Shown piece after piece: positions 1-7,936 of a stretch of 48,095 bases of DNA. Source of the DNA: Parvularculaceae bacterium (GTDB lineage Bacteria > Pseudomonadota > Alphaproteobacteria > Caulobacterales > Parvularculaceae); NCBI GenBank assembly GCA_021776435.1, contig JAJFFW010000090.1, positions 1 through 48,095 of the forward strand, read 5' to 3'. Both the position numbers and the translations under genes were made by a program. How positions within the stretch are numbered: position 1 is the stretch's first letter; each line of letters opens with the position of its first letter. Below the pieces are notes generated by a model. It was given only the letters and a program-made list of their open reading frames with translations, searched no databases and was not told where the DNA came from.

Positions 1-7
1 CGGCGCT

Positions 8-967
8 CTAACGCTTCGACCGGGCGCGGATATAGCGTACTGTGCCGGTTTTCGAGCGCATCACCACCGTATGGGTATTCACATGACCCGTTTCCCACTT
101 CACGCCGTCAAGCATCGTGCCGTTTGTGACCCCTGTCGCCGCAAAGAACACATCACCGGAAGCGAGATCGAACAAATCATACTTCCGATTAAGATCTCTG
201 ATGCCTATGCGCTCTGCTCGTTGACGTTCATCATCCGTCTGGAAGTGTAATCGCCCCTGCATTTGTCCGCCTACGCATCGAAGCGCCGCAGCCGCGAGAA
301 CCCCTTCCGGCGCCCCGCCTCGCCCGAGATAAAGGTCAATACCAGTCGATTTCTCGGTTGTGTGAAACACACCGGCGACATCACCATCCGGGATCAAGAA
401 GACCCGGGAGCCCAACTTACGGGCGCTTTCAATGATATTTTCATGGCGTTCCCGATCGAGGACGCAGACCGTTATTTCAGAAGGAAGCGTACCCTTTGCT
501 TTCGCCAGCGCGGTAATGTTGTCTTCAACCGAAGCGTCAAGATCGACCACGCCAACTGGCAAATCCGGACCCACGGCAATTTTATCCATGTAAACATCTG
601 GCGCATGAAGCAGGGCGCCTCCCTGCGCCATGGCTACGACCGCGAGCGCATTCGCCATCGCCTTAGCGGTCAACGTCGTTCCTTCGAGAGGGTCCAGCGC
701 AATATCGACTTTCGGCCCGCTGCCAGAACCAACACGTTCGCCAATATACAGCATGGGCGCTTCATCACGCTCGCCTTCGCCGATAACGACAGTACCGTCG
801 ATTTCAAGTTTATTGAGGGCCGCACGCAATGCTGTGACCGCTTCTTGATCAGCGCCTTCTTTGTCACCTCGACCGATCATCGTCGATGCTGCTATTGCAG
901 CGGCTTCAGTGCAGCGACCGACTTCCATCGTTAACACTCGGTCTAGATAGGATTCCTGATCAGTCAT
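8..967 (-). CDS. glpX: Class II fructose-1,6-bisphosphatase GlpX
   Basis: Hydrolyses fructose-1,6-bisphosphate to fructose-6-phosphate in gluconeogenesis (cytosolic, metal dependent). The 319-aa product has the GlpX pattern: an acidic residue at D35, a GEGERDEAP block near 63-71, and the metal-binding stretch with D92 and E95 in LDPLEGTT. I start at the ATG at 967 because GGAAG lies just upstream. The ORF can be extended to 985, but that start has no ribosome site and would absorb the Shine-Dalgarno into coding sequence. It lies 30 bp downstream of hom in the same direction, an order common in alphaproteobacteria, where recJ often follows; anything after position 8 is outside the window. The family call is firm. 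Confidence 0.96.
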   Translation of the reverse strand: MTDQESYLDRVLTMEVGRCTEAAAIAASTMIGRGDKEGADQEAVTALRAALNKLEIDGTVVIGEGERDEAPMLYIGERVGSGSGPKVDIALDPLEGTTLTAKAMANALAVVAMAQGGALLHAPDVYMDKIAVGPDLPVGVVDLDASVEDNITALAKAKGTLPSEITVCVLDRERHENIIESARKLGSRVFLIPDGDVAGVFHTTEKSTGIDLYLGRGGAPEGVLAAAALRCVGGQMQGRLHFQTDDERQRAERIGIRDLNRKYDLFDLASGDVFFAATGVTNGTMLDGVKWETGHVNTHTVVMRSKTGTVRYIRARSKR

Positions 968-997
968 GTAACTCTTCCTTCCCACATTCGATCATAA

Positions 998-2296
998 TTA
1001 AAATTCCTCGATTCGGATCACCGTCGGTTCGCCGATGACAAATGGTTTCGCTGAAATGGCATCCACTGCGCACCGCACATTTTTATCAAGCGCGCTATGG
1101 GTGGTGATGACAACATCAACCGCAGCCGGTTTGCCCGGATGTTCACCGACCGGCGGCTGCAGCATACTGTCGATTGAGACATCGTTGGCAGCCAGCATTT
1201 CCGTAACAGCGGCGATGGCGCCTTTCACATCCTGCAGCGAAAATCGCAGATAAAAGCGCGCTATCTGAACGATTGGGTTGACCACACTCGCCGCTTTCAA
1301 ATCCTTTGCCGGTCGATTGAAGACCGGTCCGCGGGCGCCGCGAGCAATCGCGATGATATCCGCCATGACAGCGCTGGCAGTTGGTCCGGCCCCAGCCCCT
1401 GGTCCGGTCAAGCATATTACCCCTAAAGGGTCGGCCTTGAAATAAATAATGTTTTCAGCGCCGCCAGTTTGAGCAATGGCGTGGCGTTCGCGGACAAGCG
1501 CCGGGCGTACGCAAAGCTCGACGCTTTCAGATGCGCGACGTGCGACTGCTAGAAGCTTAATGCGATAGCCAAGGTCTCGTGCATGGCCGACATCCGCTAA
1601 CGCGATATTTTCTATTCCTTCTACCGGCATAGATTTAAGATCCGGACACACACCAAATGCAATCACCGTCAAAATTGCAAGTTTATGGGCCGCATCGAGT
1701 CCACCAATATCAAATAAGGGGTCGTCCTCTGCATAGCCGAGACGCTGTGCCTCGCCGAGCGCGTCTTTATAGGTCGACCCTCTGCGATCCATCTGTGTAA
1801 GAATATAATTGCAGGTACCGTTCAAAATTCCAGCGACATAGTCAATATCACATACAGCAGCGCCGTCGCGTATGGCGCGGATAACAGGTATGCCCGCCGC
1901 TACTGCGGCTTCAAAAAACAGGGCGACATTCGCGTCCTCCGCAGCCCGGGCGAGTGCGGCGCCATGCTCGGCGATCAGCGCCTTATTGGCGGTAACGATG
2001 TGCTTGCCAGCGGCGATCGCCGCTGCCACCGAATCCCGCGCCGGGCCCTCCGATCCGCCGATCAATTCGACAAAAATATCGATATCAGGTGACGACGCCA
2101 GGTCCACAGGATCATCGAACCAGGCGACGCCTTCCAGCGACACACCACGGTCACGATCGCGATTGCGCGCGCTGACCGCCGCCAATTCGAGCCCTGCCCC
2201 GATTTGCGAAAGCTGGCCCTGCCGTCCGGTCAAAAGCGGAAGTAAGCCGCCGCCGACGACCCCGAGTCCTGCAACCCCTATCCGCCAGGTTTTCAT
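998..2296 (-). CDS. hom: Homoserine dehydrogenase
   Basis: Reduces aspartate semialdehyde to homoserine, the branch point toward threonine and methionine. The 432-aa product starts with a Rossmann motif (GVAGLGVVGGG, residues 7-17). It carries the catalytic-domain lysines at K105 (TANKAL) and K205 (GLDAAHKLAIL), and ends with a regulatory ACT domain from about residue 350 (FSLQDVKGAIAAV), as expected for threonine-feedback enzymes. The family's usual length is 430-440 aa. It sits between an aminotransferase gene (184 bp upstream) and glpX (30 bp downstream), all on minus, so they are probably co-transcribed, perhaps with a second promoter in the 184-bp gap, which also holds a repeat. Confidence 0.96.
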   Translation of the reverse strand: MKTWRIGVAGLGVVGGGLLPLLTGRQGQLSQIGAGLELAAVSARNRDRDRGVSLEGVAWFDDPVDLASSPDIDIFVELIGGSEGPARDSVAAAIAAGKHIVTANKALIAEHGAALARAAEDANVALFFEAAVAAGIPVIRAIRDGAAVCDIDYVAGILNGTCNYILTQMDRRGSTYKDALGEAQRLGYAEDDPLFDIGGLDAAHKLAILTVIAFGVCPDLKSMPVEGIENIALADVGHARDLGYRIKLLAVARRASESVELCVRPALVRERHAIAQTGGAENIIYFKADPLGVICLTGPGAGAGPTASAVMADIIAIARGARGPVFNRPAKDLKAASVVNPIVQIARFYLRFSLQDVKGAIAAVTEMLAANDVSIDSMLQPPVGEHPGKPAAVDVVITTHSALDKNVRCAVDAISAKPFVIGEPTVIRIEEF

Positions 2297-2333
2297 AGTG
2301 CTTCATCCGTCATTTCGCGACGCAACAGTGACT

Positions 2334-2382
2334 AGAGCATTTCCAGGAAAAGGGGAAACCGGTTTTCTGATCGGAAACGCAA
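2334..2382. repeat. Small intergenic palindromic repeat (alphaproteobacterial AGAGCATTT...ACCGGTTTT type)
   Basis: The spacer between the aminotransferase and hom contains AGAGCATTTCCAGGAAAAGG followed by a perfect 10-bp palindrome AAACCGGTTT at 2356-2365. This matches from memory a short dispersed intergenic element frequent in Rhizobiales-type genomes. I cannot see other copies of it in this window, so the repeat call rests on recalled similarity. Confidence 0.45.
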
Positions 2383-2480
2383 CAATACACAGACTAAACG
2401 CAAGCCCTTCCGTCCTTCAGAATCGGATTTTCTCAAGACCTTGTCAGGCTGAGTCTTAAACTCAATCCAACACTTTCTGA

Positions 2481-3671
2481 TTATGCCGCATTCTTGCGGG
2501 CAAGAAGTTTCTTGATATTGCGCGCCGCCTGACGAATGCGCTGTTCGTTTTCCACAAGGCCGATTCTTACATACCCCTCGCCTTGTTCGCCGAACCCAAG
2601 ACCGGGCGCGACTGCGACATCTGCGTTTTCCATCAACAGCTTCGAAAAACCAACGGAGCCCAAATCCTTGAACCTTTCCGGGATCGGCGCCCAGGCAAAC
2701 ATCGAAGCTGCTGGGTTTGGAACTATCCACCCAGCACGGGCAAAACTCTCAACCAAGACATCACGACGGGCGCGATAAATACTGCGAATTTCATCGACGC
2801 AGTCCTGCGGTCCATCGAGTGCGGCTGTGGCGGCGACTTGGATTGGTGTAAAGGCGCCGTAATCGAGATAGGATTTCACCCGCGCCAGAGCGGCGATCAT
2901 CCGTTCATTGCCGACCGCCATACCGATCCGCCAACCAGCCATGGCGAAGGTCTTCGACAAGGAATTGACCTCTACAGCGATATCTTTAGCGCCAGGAATC
3001 TGAAGGATCGATGGCGCAGGATCCCCAAAATAGATCTCAGAATAAGCGAGGTCGGAAAGCACCAGGATCTCGTGCTTTTTCGCAAGCGTCACAGCGTCAC
3101 GATAAAAATCCAGATCGACAACCTGCGCAGTCGGGTTGGATGGATAATTCAACACCATCGCCTTTGGCCGCTTTGTGCTGCTCGCAATGGCGCGACTGAG
3201 TCCCGAGAGATAAGCGTCAGGCGATAACGCTGACACTGCGTTGATCACGCCGCCGGCGATAATAAACCCGTATGCGTGGATCGGATAAGCAGGGTCCGGC
3301 GCCAGAATGATATCTTCCGGCGCTGTGATCGCCTGTGCAAGATTTGCAAATCCCTCCTTCGACCCCAAAGTCGCAACGATCTCGCGCTCAGGGTCGAGCT
3401 TCACACCGAAGCGGCGCTCGTAATAGCGCCCCATCGCTTTACGCAGCCCTGCTATACCCCGTGACGCTGAATACCTATTCGTTCGAGGTTTTTGAGCCGT
3501 TTCAATAAGTTTTTCGACAATATGCACCGGCGTCGGCATGTCCGGATTGCCCATGCCGAAATCGATGACATCGCGCCCCTCACCTCGCAAATGCGCTTTC
3601 AGCGCATTCACCTCATCAAATACGTAAGGTGGCAGGTGTTTGATGCGATAAAATTCCTCAGCATCCGGCAT
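2481..3671 (-). CDS. Class I/II aminotransferase (LL-diaminopimelate aminotransferase / AlaC-like)
   Basis: PLP-dependent fold-type I aminotransferase of 396 aa. The PLP lysine is K240 in NSLSKTFAMAGWRIG; the upstream NYPSNPTAQ (175-183) and SDLAYSEIYFG (206-216) blocks hold the cofactor-binding Asn, Asp and Tyr. Alphaproteobacterial members next to hom are usually annotated as LL-diaminopimelate aminotransferase or alanine/glutamate transaminase (AlaC). Position beside hom suggests amino-acid biosynthesis, but substrate cannot be read from the sequence. The ATG at 3671 gives MPDAEEFYRIKHLPPYVF, the conserved family N-terminus. It ends 184 bp before hom. Confidence 0.9.
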   Translation of the reverse strand: MPDAEEFYRIKHLPPYVFDEVNALKAHLRGEGRDVIDFGMGNPDMPTPVHIVEKLIETAQKPRTNRYSASRGIAGLRKAMGRYYERRFGVKLDPEREIVATLGSKEGFANLAQAITAPEDIILAPDPAYPIHAYGFIIAGGVINAVSALSPDAYLSGLSRAIASSTKRPKAMVLNYPSNPTAQVVDLDFYRDAVTLAKKHEILVLSDLAYSEIYFGDPAPSILQIPGAKDIAVEVNSLSKTFAMAGWRIGMAVGNERMIAALARVKSYLDYGAFTPIQVAATAALDGPQDCVDEIRSIYRARRDVLVESFARAGWIVPNPAASMFAWAPIPERFKDLGSVGFSKLLMENADVAVAPGLGFGEQGEGYVRIGLVENEQRIRQAARNIKKLLARKNAA

Positions 3672-3685
3672 ATCAATCGCAAAGG

Positions 3686-4201
3686 CTAATTGCCTTCATC
3701 TCCATCTTTCTTCTCGTCGCCCTCTCTGAGAAGAGGTTCGGCGCGTTCCAGGCGCGCTGCTTCGCTTGATGTCTCAACCGCTTGAGACAAGGCTGAACTG
3801 GTTTCATCAAGAGATCGTTCACCAGCCTCCGGGTCGCCAGGCAGCAGCACCCCACGCTCTTGATCGAGTCTCGCCGCCGCCCTGGCTTGCTCGATTTCGC
3901 TATCAAGCAATGCGCCAGCATCGATTAAGGCTTGAGATTCTGCCGTTCTGACTTCTGATGAGGGTTGATCGGGTCTTTTGGATGGCTCTTTGGAAAGATC
4001 TGGGAAGCGCGCGTCGTCTCGGGCGCGCTGAGTGGCGACCCTCTCTTTAATCACCGGGTTCACGGGCTGGTCACTGCCGCGATCTTCATATTTCACGAAC
4101 CCAGGGGGGGCGAAGCGTTTCAAGCTGCTGCAAGCAGGCAGGAAAGCGGCGGCGGCAGCCACAAGCGACAACAAAATTCCGTTATTAAATTTTGCACCCA
4201 T
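3686..4201 (-). CDS. Putative lipoprotein of unknown function
   Basis: 171-aa protein with a lipoprotein signal peptide: hydrophobic residues 8-20 and lipobox LPAC with the acylated Cys at 24. The mature part has a conserved-looking proline/charged segment (PPGFVKYEDRGSDQPVNP, about 32-49) and then a charged, alanine- and glutamate-rich, probably helical or disordered tail. I do not recognise a named domain. Similar short lipoproteins accompany this aminotransferase in other alphaproteobacteria, but that is recollection rather than something shown here. It lies 14 bp upstream of the aminotransferase on the same strand and diverges from phaC across about 52 bp, so its promoter must be in that short spacer. 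Confidence 0.75.
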   Translation of the reverse strand: MGAKFNNGILLSLVAAAAAFLPACSSLKRFAPPGFVKYEDRGSDQPVNPVIKERVATQRARDDARFPDLSKEPSKRPDQPSSEVRTAESQALIDAGALLDSEIEQARAAARLDQERGVLLPGDPEAGERSLDETSSALSQAVETSSEAARLERAEPLLREGDEKKDGDEGN

Positions 4202-4253
4202 TCAAACCACATTCTATAAGCTGATCAATGACACATAACCCTCATCCGGCCCC

Positions 4254-6290
4254 ATGACGCAAGCTGAAGATCAATCGAAGCCTTCCGATACTGTCTCGGC
4301 GCCGAAACCCAAGGCGCCGAAGAAGAAAAAATCCGCCCAAAAAACGTCGAAACCCAAGGATTCCAAATCGAGAGCGGCGAAAAAACGGACAAAAAAGAAA
4401 TCGAATGGCGCAGCGCCTAAACGCTCAACCACGCCATCAAAAGCAACATCGAAAAAACCGCACATCACGGCGTCCAAATCACGCGCCGGCGCCGAAAAAG
4501 AGTCTGTCAAGACCCTCGACGGGGATTTTGACGCCCTTTCTGAATACCTCACGGAGATTTCAGGGAGAAGCCAGGAGGTCGTGCGCAATTATTTTTCGCA
4601 CCAACCTGATCTTCGCCGCGTGACCGGCGAACTGTCCTCCGACCCGTTAAATGTCGGTGAGGCGTTTCGGGAGATGATGAAATCATTCGCCACAGACCCG
4701 GCGACCCTGATGCAGAGTCAATTCAAACTCTGGACCGATTACGCCCTGTTGATGGCCTCCATGTCTCGAAAAATGGCCGGAGAGGATGTCCAACCTGTCA
4801 TTGAACCGGCAGCCGGTGACAAACGCTTCACGCATCCCGCCTGGAAGGAAAACCAACTTCTTGATTTCGTCAAGCAATCCTATCTTACCGTTGCGGATTG
4901 GCTGCGCACGACTGTGCACCAACTCGAAGGCATGGACGAGCACGAGAAGAGAAAAGCCGAATTCTTCACCCAACAATTCATCGATGCCCTCTCTCCATCG
5001 AATTTTGCCATGTTGAATCCTGAGGTGGTCGAAGCGACCATTGAAAGTCGCGGTGAAAACCTTCTGAAAGGGCTTAAAAATCTACTCGAAGATATTGACC
5101 GCGGTCACGGCGAGCTTTCAATCCGCCAGGCCGATCTCGATTATTTCAAGCTTGGCGAGAACGTCGCGACCACAAAAGGCAAAGTCGTTTATCAAAACGA
5201 CATCATGCAGCTCATCCAATATGAGCCTTTGACGAAAGACGTCGCCAAGCGACCGTTGCTGGTTTTTCCACCCTGGATTAACAAATTCTACATCCTCGAT
5301 TTGCAAGCCAAAAATTCCTTTGTTCGATGGATGGTGGAACAGGGCCGGACGGTGTTTGTCGTCTCATGGATCAACCCTGGTACGGATCTTAAAGAGAAGA
5401 CCTTCTTCGATTATATTCAAGGTGGAGTTTTCGGTGGTCTAGACGCCGTTAAAGAGGCGACGGGCGAATCTGAGGTCGATGCGATTGGGTATTGCATCGG
5501 CGGCACCATGCTCGCGACGGCCCTCACCTATATGGCCGCGATTGGCGACAAGCGGATCAAGTCAGCGACATTTTTCACTGCTCAGACGGATTTCACAGAA
5601 GCCGGTGACCTCTTGCTGTTTGTTGACGACGATCAGCTCAACGCAATTGAAAAGCAGATGGATGCAGCCGGCGGCGTTCTTGAAGGGCGTGCGATGGCGA
5701 CAACTTTCAATATGTTGCGTTCGAACGATCTGATCTGGTCGTTCGTCATCGATAATTATCTCAAGGGTAAAGAGGCTGCAAAATTCGACCTCTTGTTCTG
5801 GAATTCAGACGCGACACGGATGTCGAAAAACGTTCACCTGTTTTATTTGCGTGAGTTTTATCAACATAACCGACTGGCCAATGGGGATATGGAGCTCGGC
5901 GGTCAGAAACTCGATTTAGGTAAAGTTGCGATTCCGATCTTCATGCAGGCCGGCGAGACAGACCACATCGCCCCCCCGAGCTCAATTTATAATAGCGCCA
6001 AACTCTTCGGCGGCCCTGTCGAATACATGCTTGCCGGGGCTGGCCATATCGCCGGCGTGATCAACCATCCGGACAAGAACAAATATCACCATTCGATCAA
6101 TACCGGTTTACCGGCCTCACTGGACGCTTGGAAAGGCGCTGCGGTTCGCCATGAAGGGTCATGGTGGTGTCATTGGATGGACTGGCTCAACGAAGTCAGT
6201 CCTGAAAAAGTTCCGGCCCGAACGCCAGGAGACGGCGCACTGAAACCCATCGAGGACGCGCCCGGTAGCTATGTGAAGGTGAAAGCTTAA
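4254..6290 (+). CDS. phaC: Class I poly(3-hydroxyalkanoate) synthase with lysine-rich N-terminal tail
   Basis: Polymerises (R)-3-hydroxyacyl-CoA into polyhydroxyalkanoate at the granule surface. The alpha/beta-hydrolase core carries the lipase-like box GYCIGGT with nucleophile C414, D570 (GETDHIAPP) and H598 (GAGHIAG), the full catalytic triad. At 678 aa it is longer than the usual class I enzyme (about 560-610 aa). The excess is residues 1-90, made almost entirely of Lys, Ala, Pro, Ser and Thr, like histone H1 or PhaF/AlgP-type tails. The start at 4254 has only a weak ribosome site. The tail is nonetheless in frame and unbroken, and no later Met before residue 130 offers an obviously better start. 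No phaR, phasin or phaAB gene is adjacent. Confidence 0.96.
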   Translation: MTQAEDQSKPSDTVSAPKPKAPKKKKSAQKTSKPKDSKSRAAKKRTKKKSNGAAPKRSTTPSKATSKKPHITASKSRAGAEKESVKTLDGDFDALSEYLTEISGRSQEVVRNYFSHQPDLRRVTGELSSDPLNVGEAFREMMKSFATDPATLMQSQFKLWTDYALLMASMSRKMAGEDVQPVIEPAAGDKRFTHPAWKENQLLDFVKQSYLTVADWLRTTVHQLEGMDEHEKRKAEFFTQQFIDALSPSNFAMLNPEVVEATIESRGENLLKGLKNLLEDIDRGHGELSIRQADLDYFKLGENVATTKGKVVYQNDIMQLIQYEPLTKDVAKRPLLVFPPWINKFYILDLQAKNSFVRWMVEQGRTVFVVSWINPGTDLKEKTFFDYIQGGVFGGLDAVKEATGESEVDAIGYCIGGTMLATALTYMAAIGDKRIKSATFFTAQTDFTEAGDLLLFVDDDQLNAIEKQMDAAGGVLEGRAMATTFNMLRSNDLIWSFVIDNYLKGKEAAKFDLLFWNSDATRMSKNVHLFYLREFYQHNRLANGDMELGGQKLDLGKVAIPIFMQAGETDHIAPPSSIYNSAKLFGGPVEYMLAGAGHIAGVINHPDKNKYHHSINTGLPASLDAWKGAAVRHEGSWWCHWMDWLNEVSPEKVPARTPGDGALKPIEDAPGSYVKVKA

Positions 6291-6378
6291 TCTTAATCCG
6301 TACCGTGACGATAAAGTGTTCTTAAGGTGAGCGCTGTTCGTTTCGCTTGTGGATCGTTTCTGCACCCCAGGATTGTTG

Positions 6379-6394
6379 TTAACTTTTTATTAAC
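6379..6394 (+). promoter_or_regulatory. Putative CtrA-binding box
   Basis: TTAA (6379-6382), seven bases, then TTAAC (6390-6394): an exact match to the TTAA-N7-TTAAC recognition sequence of the alphaproteobacterial cell-cycle regulator CtrA. A second near match, TTAA-N7-TAAA, lies at 6417-6431. Both are directly upstream of the small gene at 6447. AT-rich sequence raises the chance rate, so this is a prediction. Confidence 0.5.
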
Positions 6395-6446
6395 CTTTCC
6401 GAATCATTTTGAATTCTTAACAAAACCTAAATTTTTGGGGGAAGTG

Positions 6447-6653
6447 ATGTCCAGGGTAAACCAGACAACGCAACAGCTGTTTTTGAAGTTAGGCGCGACG
6501 GAACGCACGCGCAGCACCAAAGCTGATGCGCTGTTTCGCCGTCTGCGCAAGACTGATCAAGAGAAATTGTCAGAAACGCTAAATTCTTCGGCGAAGCGTT
6601 TTGAGGACGCTGTGGCGCGCACAAAAAAGAAGCAATCTGAATCCGGTAATTAA
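6447..6653 (+). CDS. Small basic protein of unknown function (68 aa)
   Basis: Starts at ATG 6447 with a strong ribosome site GGGGGAAG eight bases upstream. The frame can be read back to 6327, but that part is AT-rich promoter-like sequence and contains the CtrA-type box. The product (MSRVNQTTQQLFLKLGATER...) is rich in Lys, Arg, Glu and Ser, has no hydrophobic segment, and looks helical and cytosolic. I recognise no domain. It is followed by a bidirectional terminator and converges with rpsI. The clear ribosome site, promoter-like upstream region and terminator make it a likely real gene. Confidence 0.7.
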   Translation: MSRVNQTTQQLFLKLGATERTRSTKADALFRRLRKTDQEKLSETLNSSAKRFEDAVARTKKKQSESGN

Positions 6654-6671
6654 AGTTTCTTTAGACGGAAT

Positions 6672-6705
6672 AAAAAAAACGCCCCAAACCAGGGCGCTTT
6701 TTTTT
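6672..6705. terminator. Bidirectional Rho-independent terminator
   Basis: An eight-A run, then CGCCC (6680-6684), a seven-base loop, GGGCG (6692-6696) and an eight-T run. It reads as a terminator on both strands and lies between the convergent 68-aa gene and rpsI, so it can stop both transcripts. Confidence 0.9.
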
Positions 6706-6721
6706 GATATTGAGGCTCGAT

Positions 6722-7216
6722 CTAGCGTTTCGAGAACTGGAAAGAACGGCGCGCTTTTTTACGGCCGTATTTCTTACGTTCCACGACACGACTGTCGCGC
6801 GTTAGGAACCCGCCTTTTTTGAGAACAGCCCGCAGCTCCGGCTCGAAATAGGTGAGCGCTTTTGAGATGCCATGGCGCACCGCGCCAGCTTGCCCCGAAG
6901 GACCAGAGCCGGTCACTGTGCAGACAACATCGAACTGATCATTACGGTTGGCGGCGACCAGCGGTTGCTTGATGATCATCTGCAACACAGGCCGGCCAAA
7001 ATAATCAGCATGATCTTTTTTGTTAACCGTTATGCGGCCAGCGCCAGGCTTAATCCAAACCCGCGCAATTGCCGTTTTACGCTTGCCCGTCGCATAAGCG
7101 CGGCCTTGCTCATCGACTTTACGGACATAAACCGGGGCTTCATCCGCTTCCGGTTGTTGAACAATACCGGCCTCTTCGGCCACGACTTTCAGGTCTTCTA
7201 GAGAGGTTACGCTCAT
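6722..7216 (-). CDS. rpsI: 30S ribosomal protein S9
   Basis: 164-aa S9. The conserved core begins near residue 42 ([18 protein letters not shown]) and ends with the typical basic C-terminus ([18 protein letters not shown]) that reaches the P-site tRNA. The roughly 40-residue acidic N-terminal extension is usual in alphaproteobacterial S9 and absent from the 130-aa E. coli protein. It follows rplM with 2 bp between, the standard rplM-rpsI operon, and is closed by the terminator downstream. Confidence 0.98.
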   Translation of the reverse strand: MSVTSLEDLKVVAEEAGIVQQPEADEAPVYVRKVDEQGRAYATGKRKTAIARVWIKPGAGRITVNKKDHADYFGRPVLQMIIKQPLVAANRNDQFDVVCTVTGSGPSGQAGAVRHGISKALTYFEPELRAVLKKGGFLTRDSRVVERKKYGRKKARRSFQFSKR

Positions 7217-7218
7217 AA

Positions 7219-7686
7219 TTAGGCGTCCCTTTTGTTCTTGCGGTTCATCGCGCCGACATCGAGGGTTTCAGGTTGCTGGGCCTCATGAGGATGCTCAGTA
7301 CCCGTATATACGCGCAAATGCGTCATCTGTTCGCGTGCAAGCGGCGAATCTTTTGGCATCATACGCTCAACTGCTTTGGTCAAGACACGCTCAGGAAACT
7401 TCCCTGTAAGGATTTTTCCCATGGTGCGCTCTTTAATGCCGCCGGGATATCCGGTGTGCCAATAGAACTTCTTATTCTCGAGCTTACGGCCCGTGAATAC
7501 GACTTTATCGGCGTTGACGACAATGACGTGATCGCCGCAATCCACATGCGGTGTGAACATCGGTTTATGCTTGCCGCGCAGTCGAGTGGCGATAACCGCC
7601 GCCAGGCGCCCGACGACGAGGCCTTCAGCGTCGATCAGCAGCCATTTTTTCTCAACTTCCGCAGTTTTGGCGGAATAGGTTTTCAT
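7219..7686 (-). CDS. rplM: 50S ribosomal protein L13
   Basis: 155-aa L13, recognised by [17 protein letters not shown] near the start, [23 protein letters not shown], and WHTGYPGG with the following [14 protein letters not shown]. First gene of the rplM-rpsI operon. The ATG at 7686 is preceded by a 22-nt hairpin (see separate entry) within the 5' leader, which lies in the region divergent from a lipoprotein gene. Confidence 0.98.
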   Translation of the reverse strand: MKTYSAKTAEVEKKWLLIDAEGLVVGRLAAVIATRLRGKHKPMFTPHVDCGDHVIVVNADKVVFTGRKLENKKFYWHTGYPGGIKERTMGKILTGKFPERVLTKAVERMMPKDSPLAREQMTHLRVYTGTEHPHEAQQPETLDVGAMNRKNKRDA

Positions 7687-7717
7687 TCTCAGCCCCAGAT
7701 TGGATCTAGAAAAGGGC

Positions 7718-7740
7718 GCGGGCCCGGCAATCGGTCCCGC
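7718..7740 (-). promoter_or_regulatory. Hairpin in the leader of rplM-rpsI
   Basis: Read on minus, GCGGGACC and GGGCCCGC pair (7 of 8 positions) around a 7-base loop, followed by GCGCCCTTTTCT, 30 bases before the rplM start. The stem followed by a short T run resembles an attenuator or a ribosomal-protein binding site. No equivalent is known to me for alphaproteobacterial L13, so function is unproven. Confidence 0.35.
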
Positions 7741-7936
7741 AGGAGCGGATGCCGTTAGAGTACTCGTCGAACGGCGTCAACATGTTTTAATAATTTGTTT
7801 GAAAACAAAGGGATAGGTGAGCGGTAGTATATTACCACACATCTCCAATCTTAGCTCACGCTTGACGCGTGTGGTCCAGGGCCACAAAAGAGAGACCGCT
7901 AAGTTGCGCCTTTTCACCATCGCCCGGAGAGCGTTC

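Noticed and set aside
263-934. Long open frame on plus across glpX
   Set aside because: It is the antisense shadow of glpX with no family signal or ribosome site.
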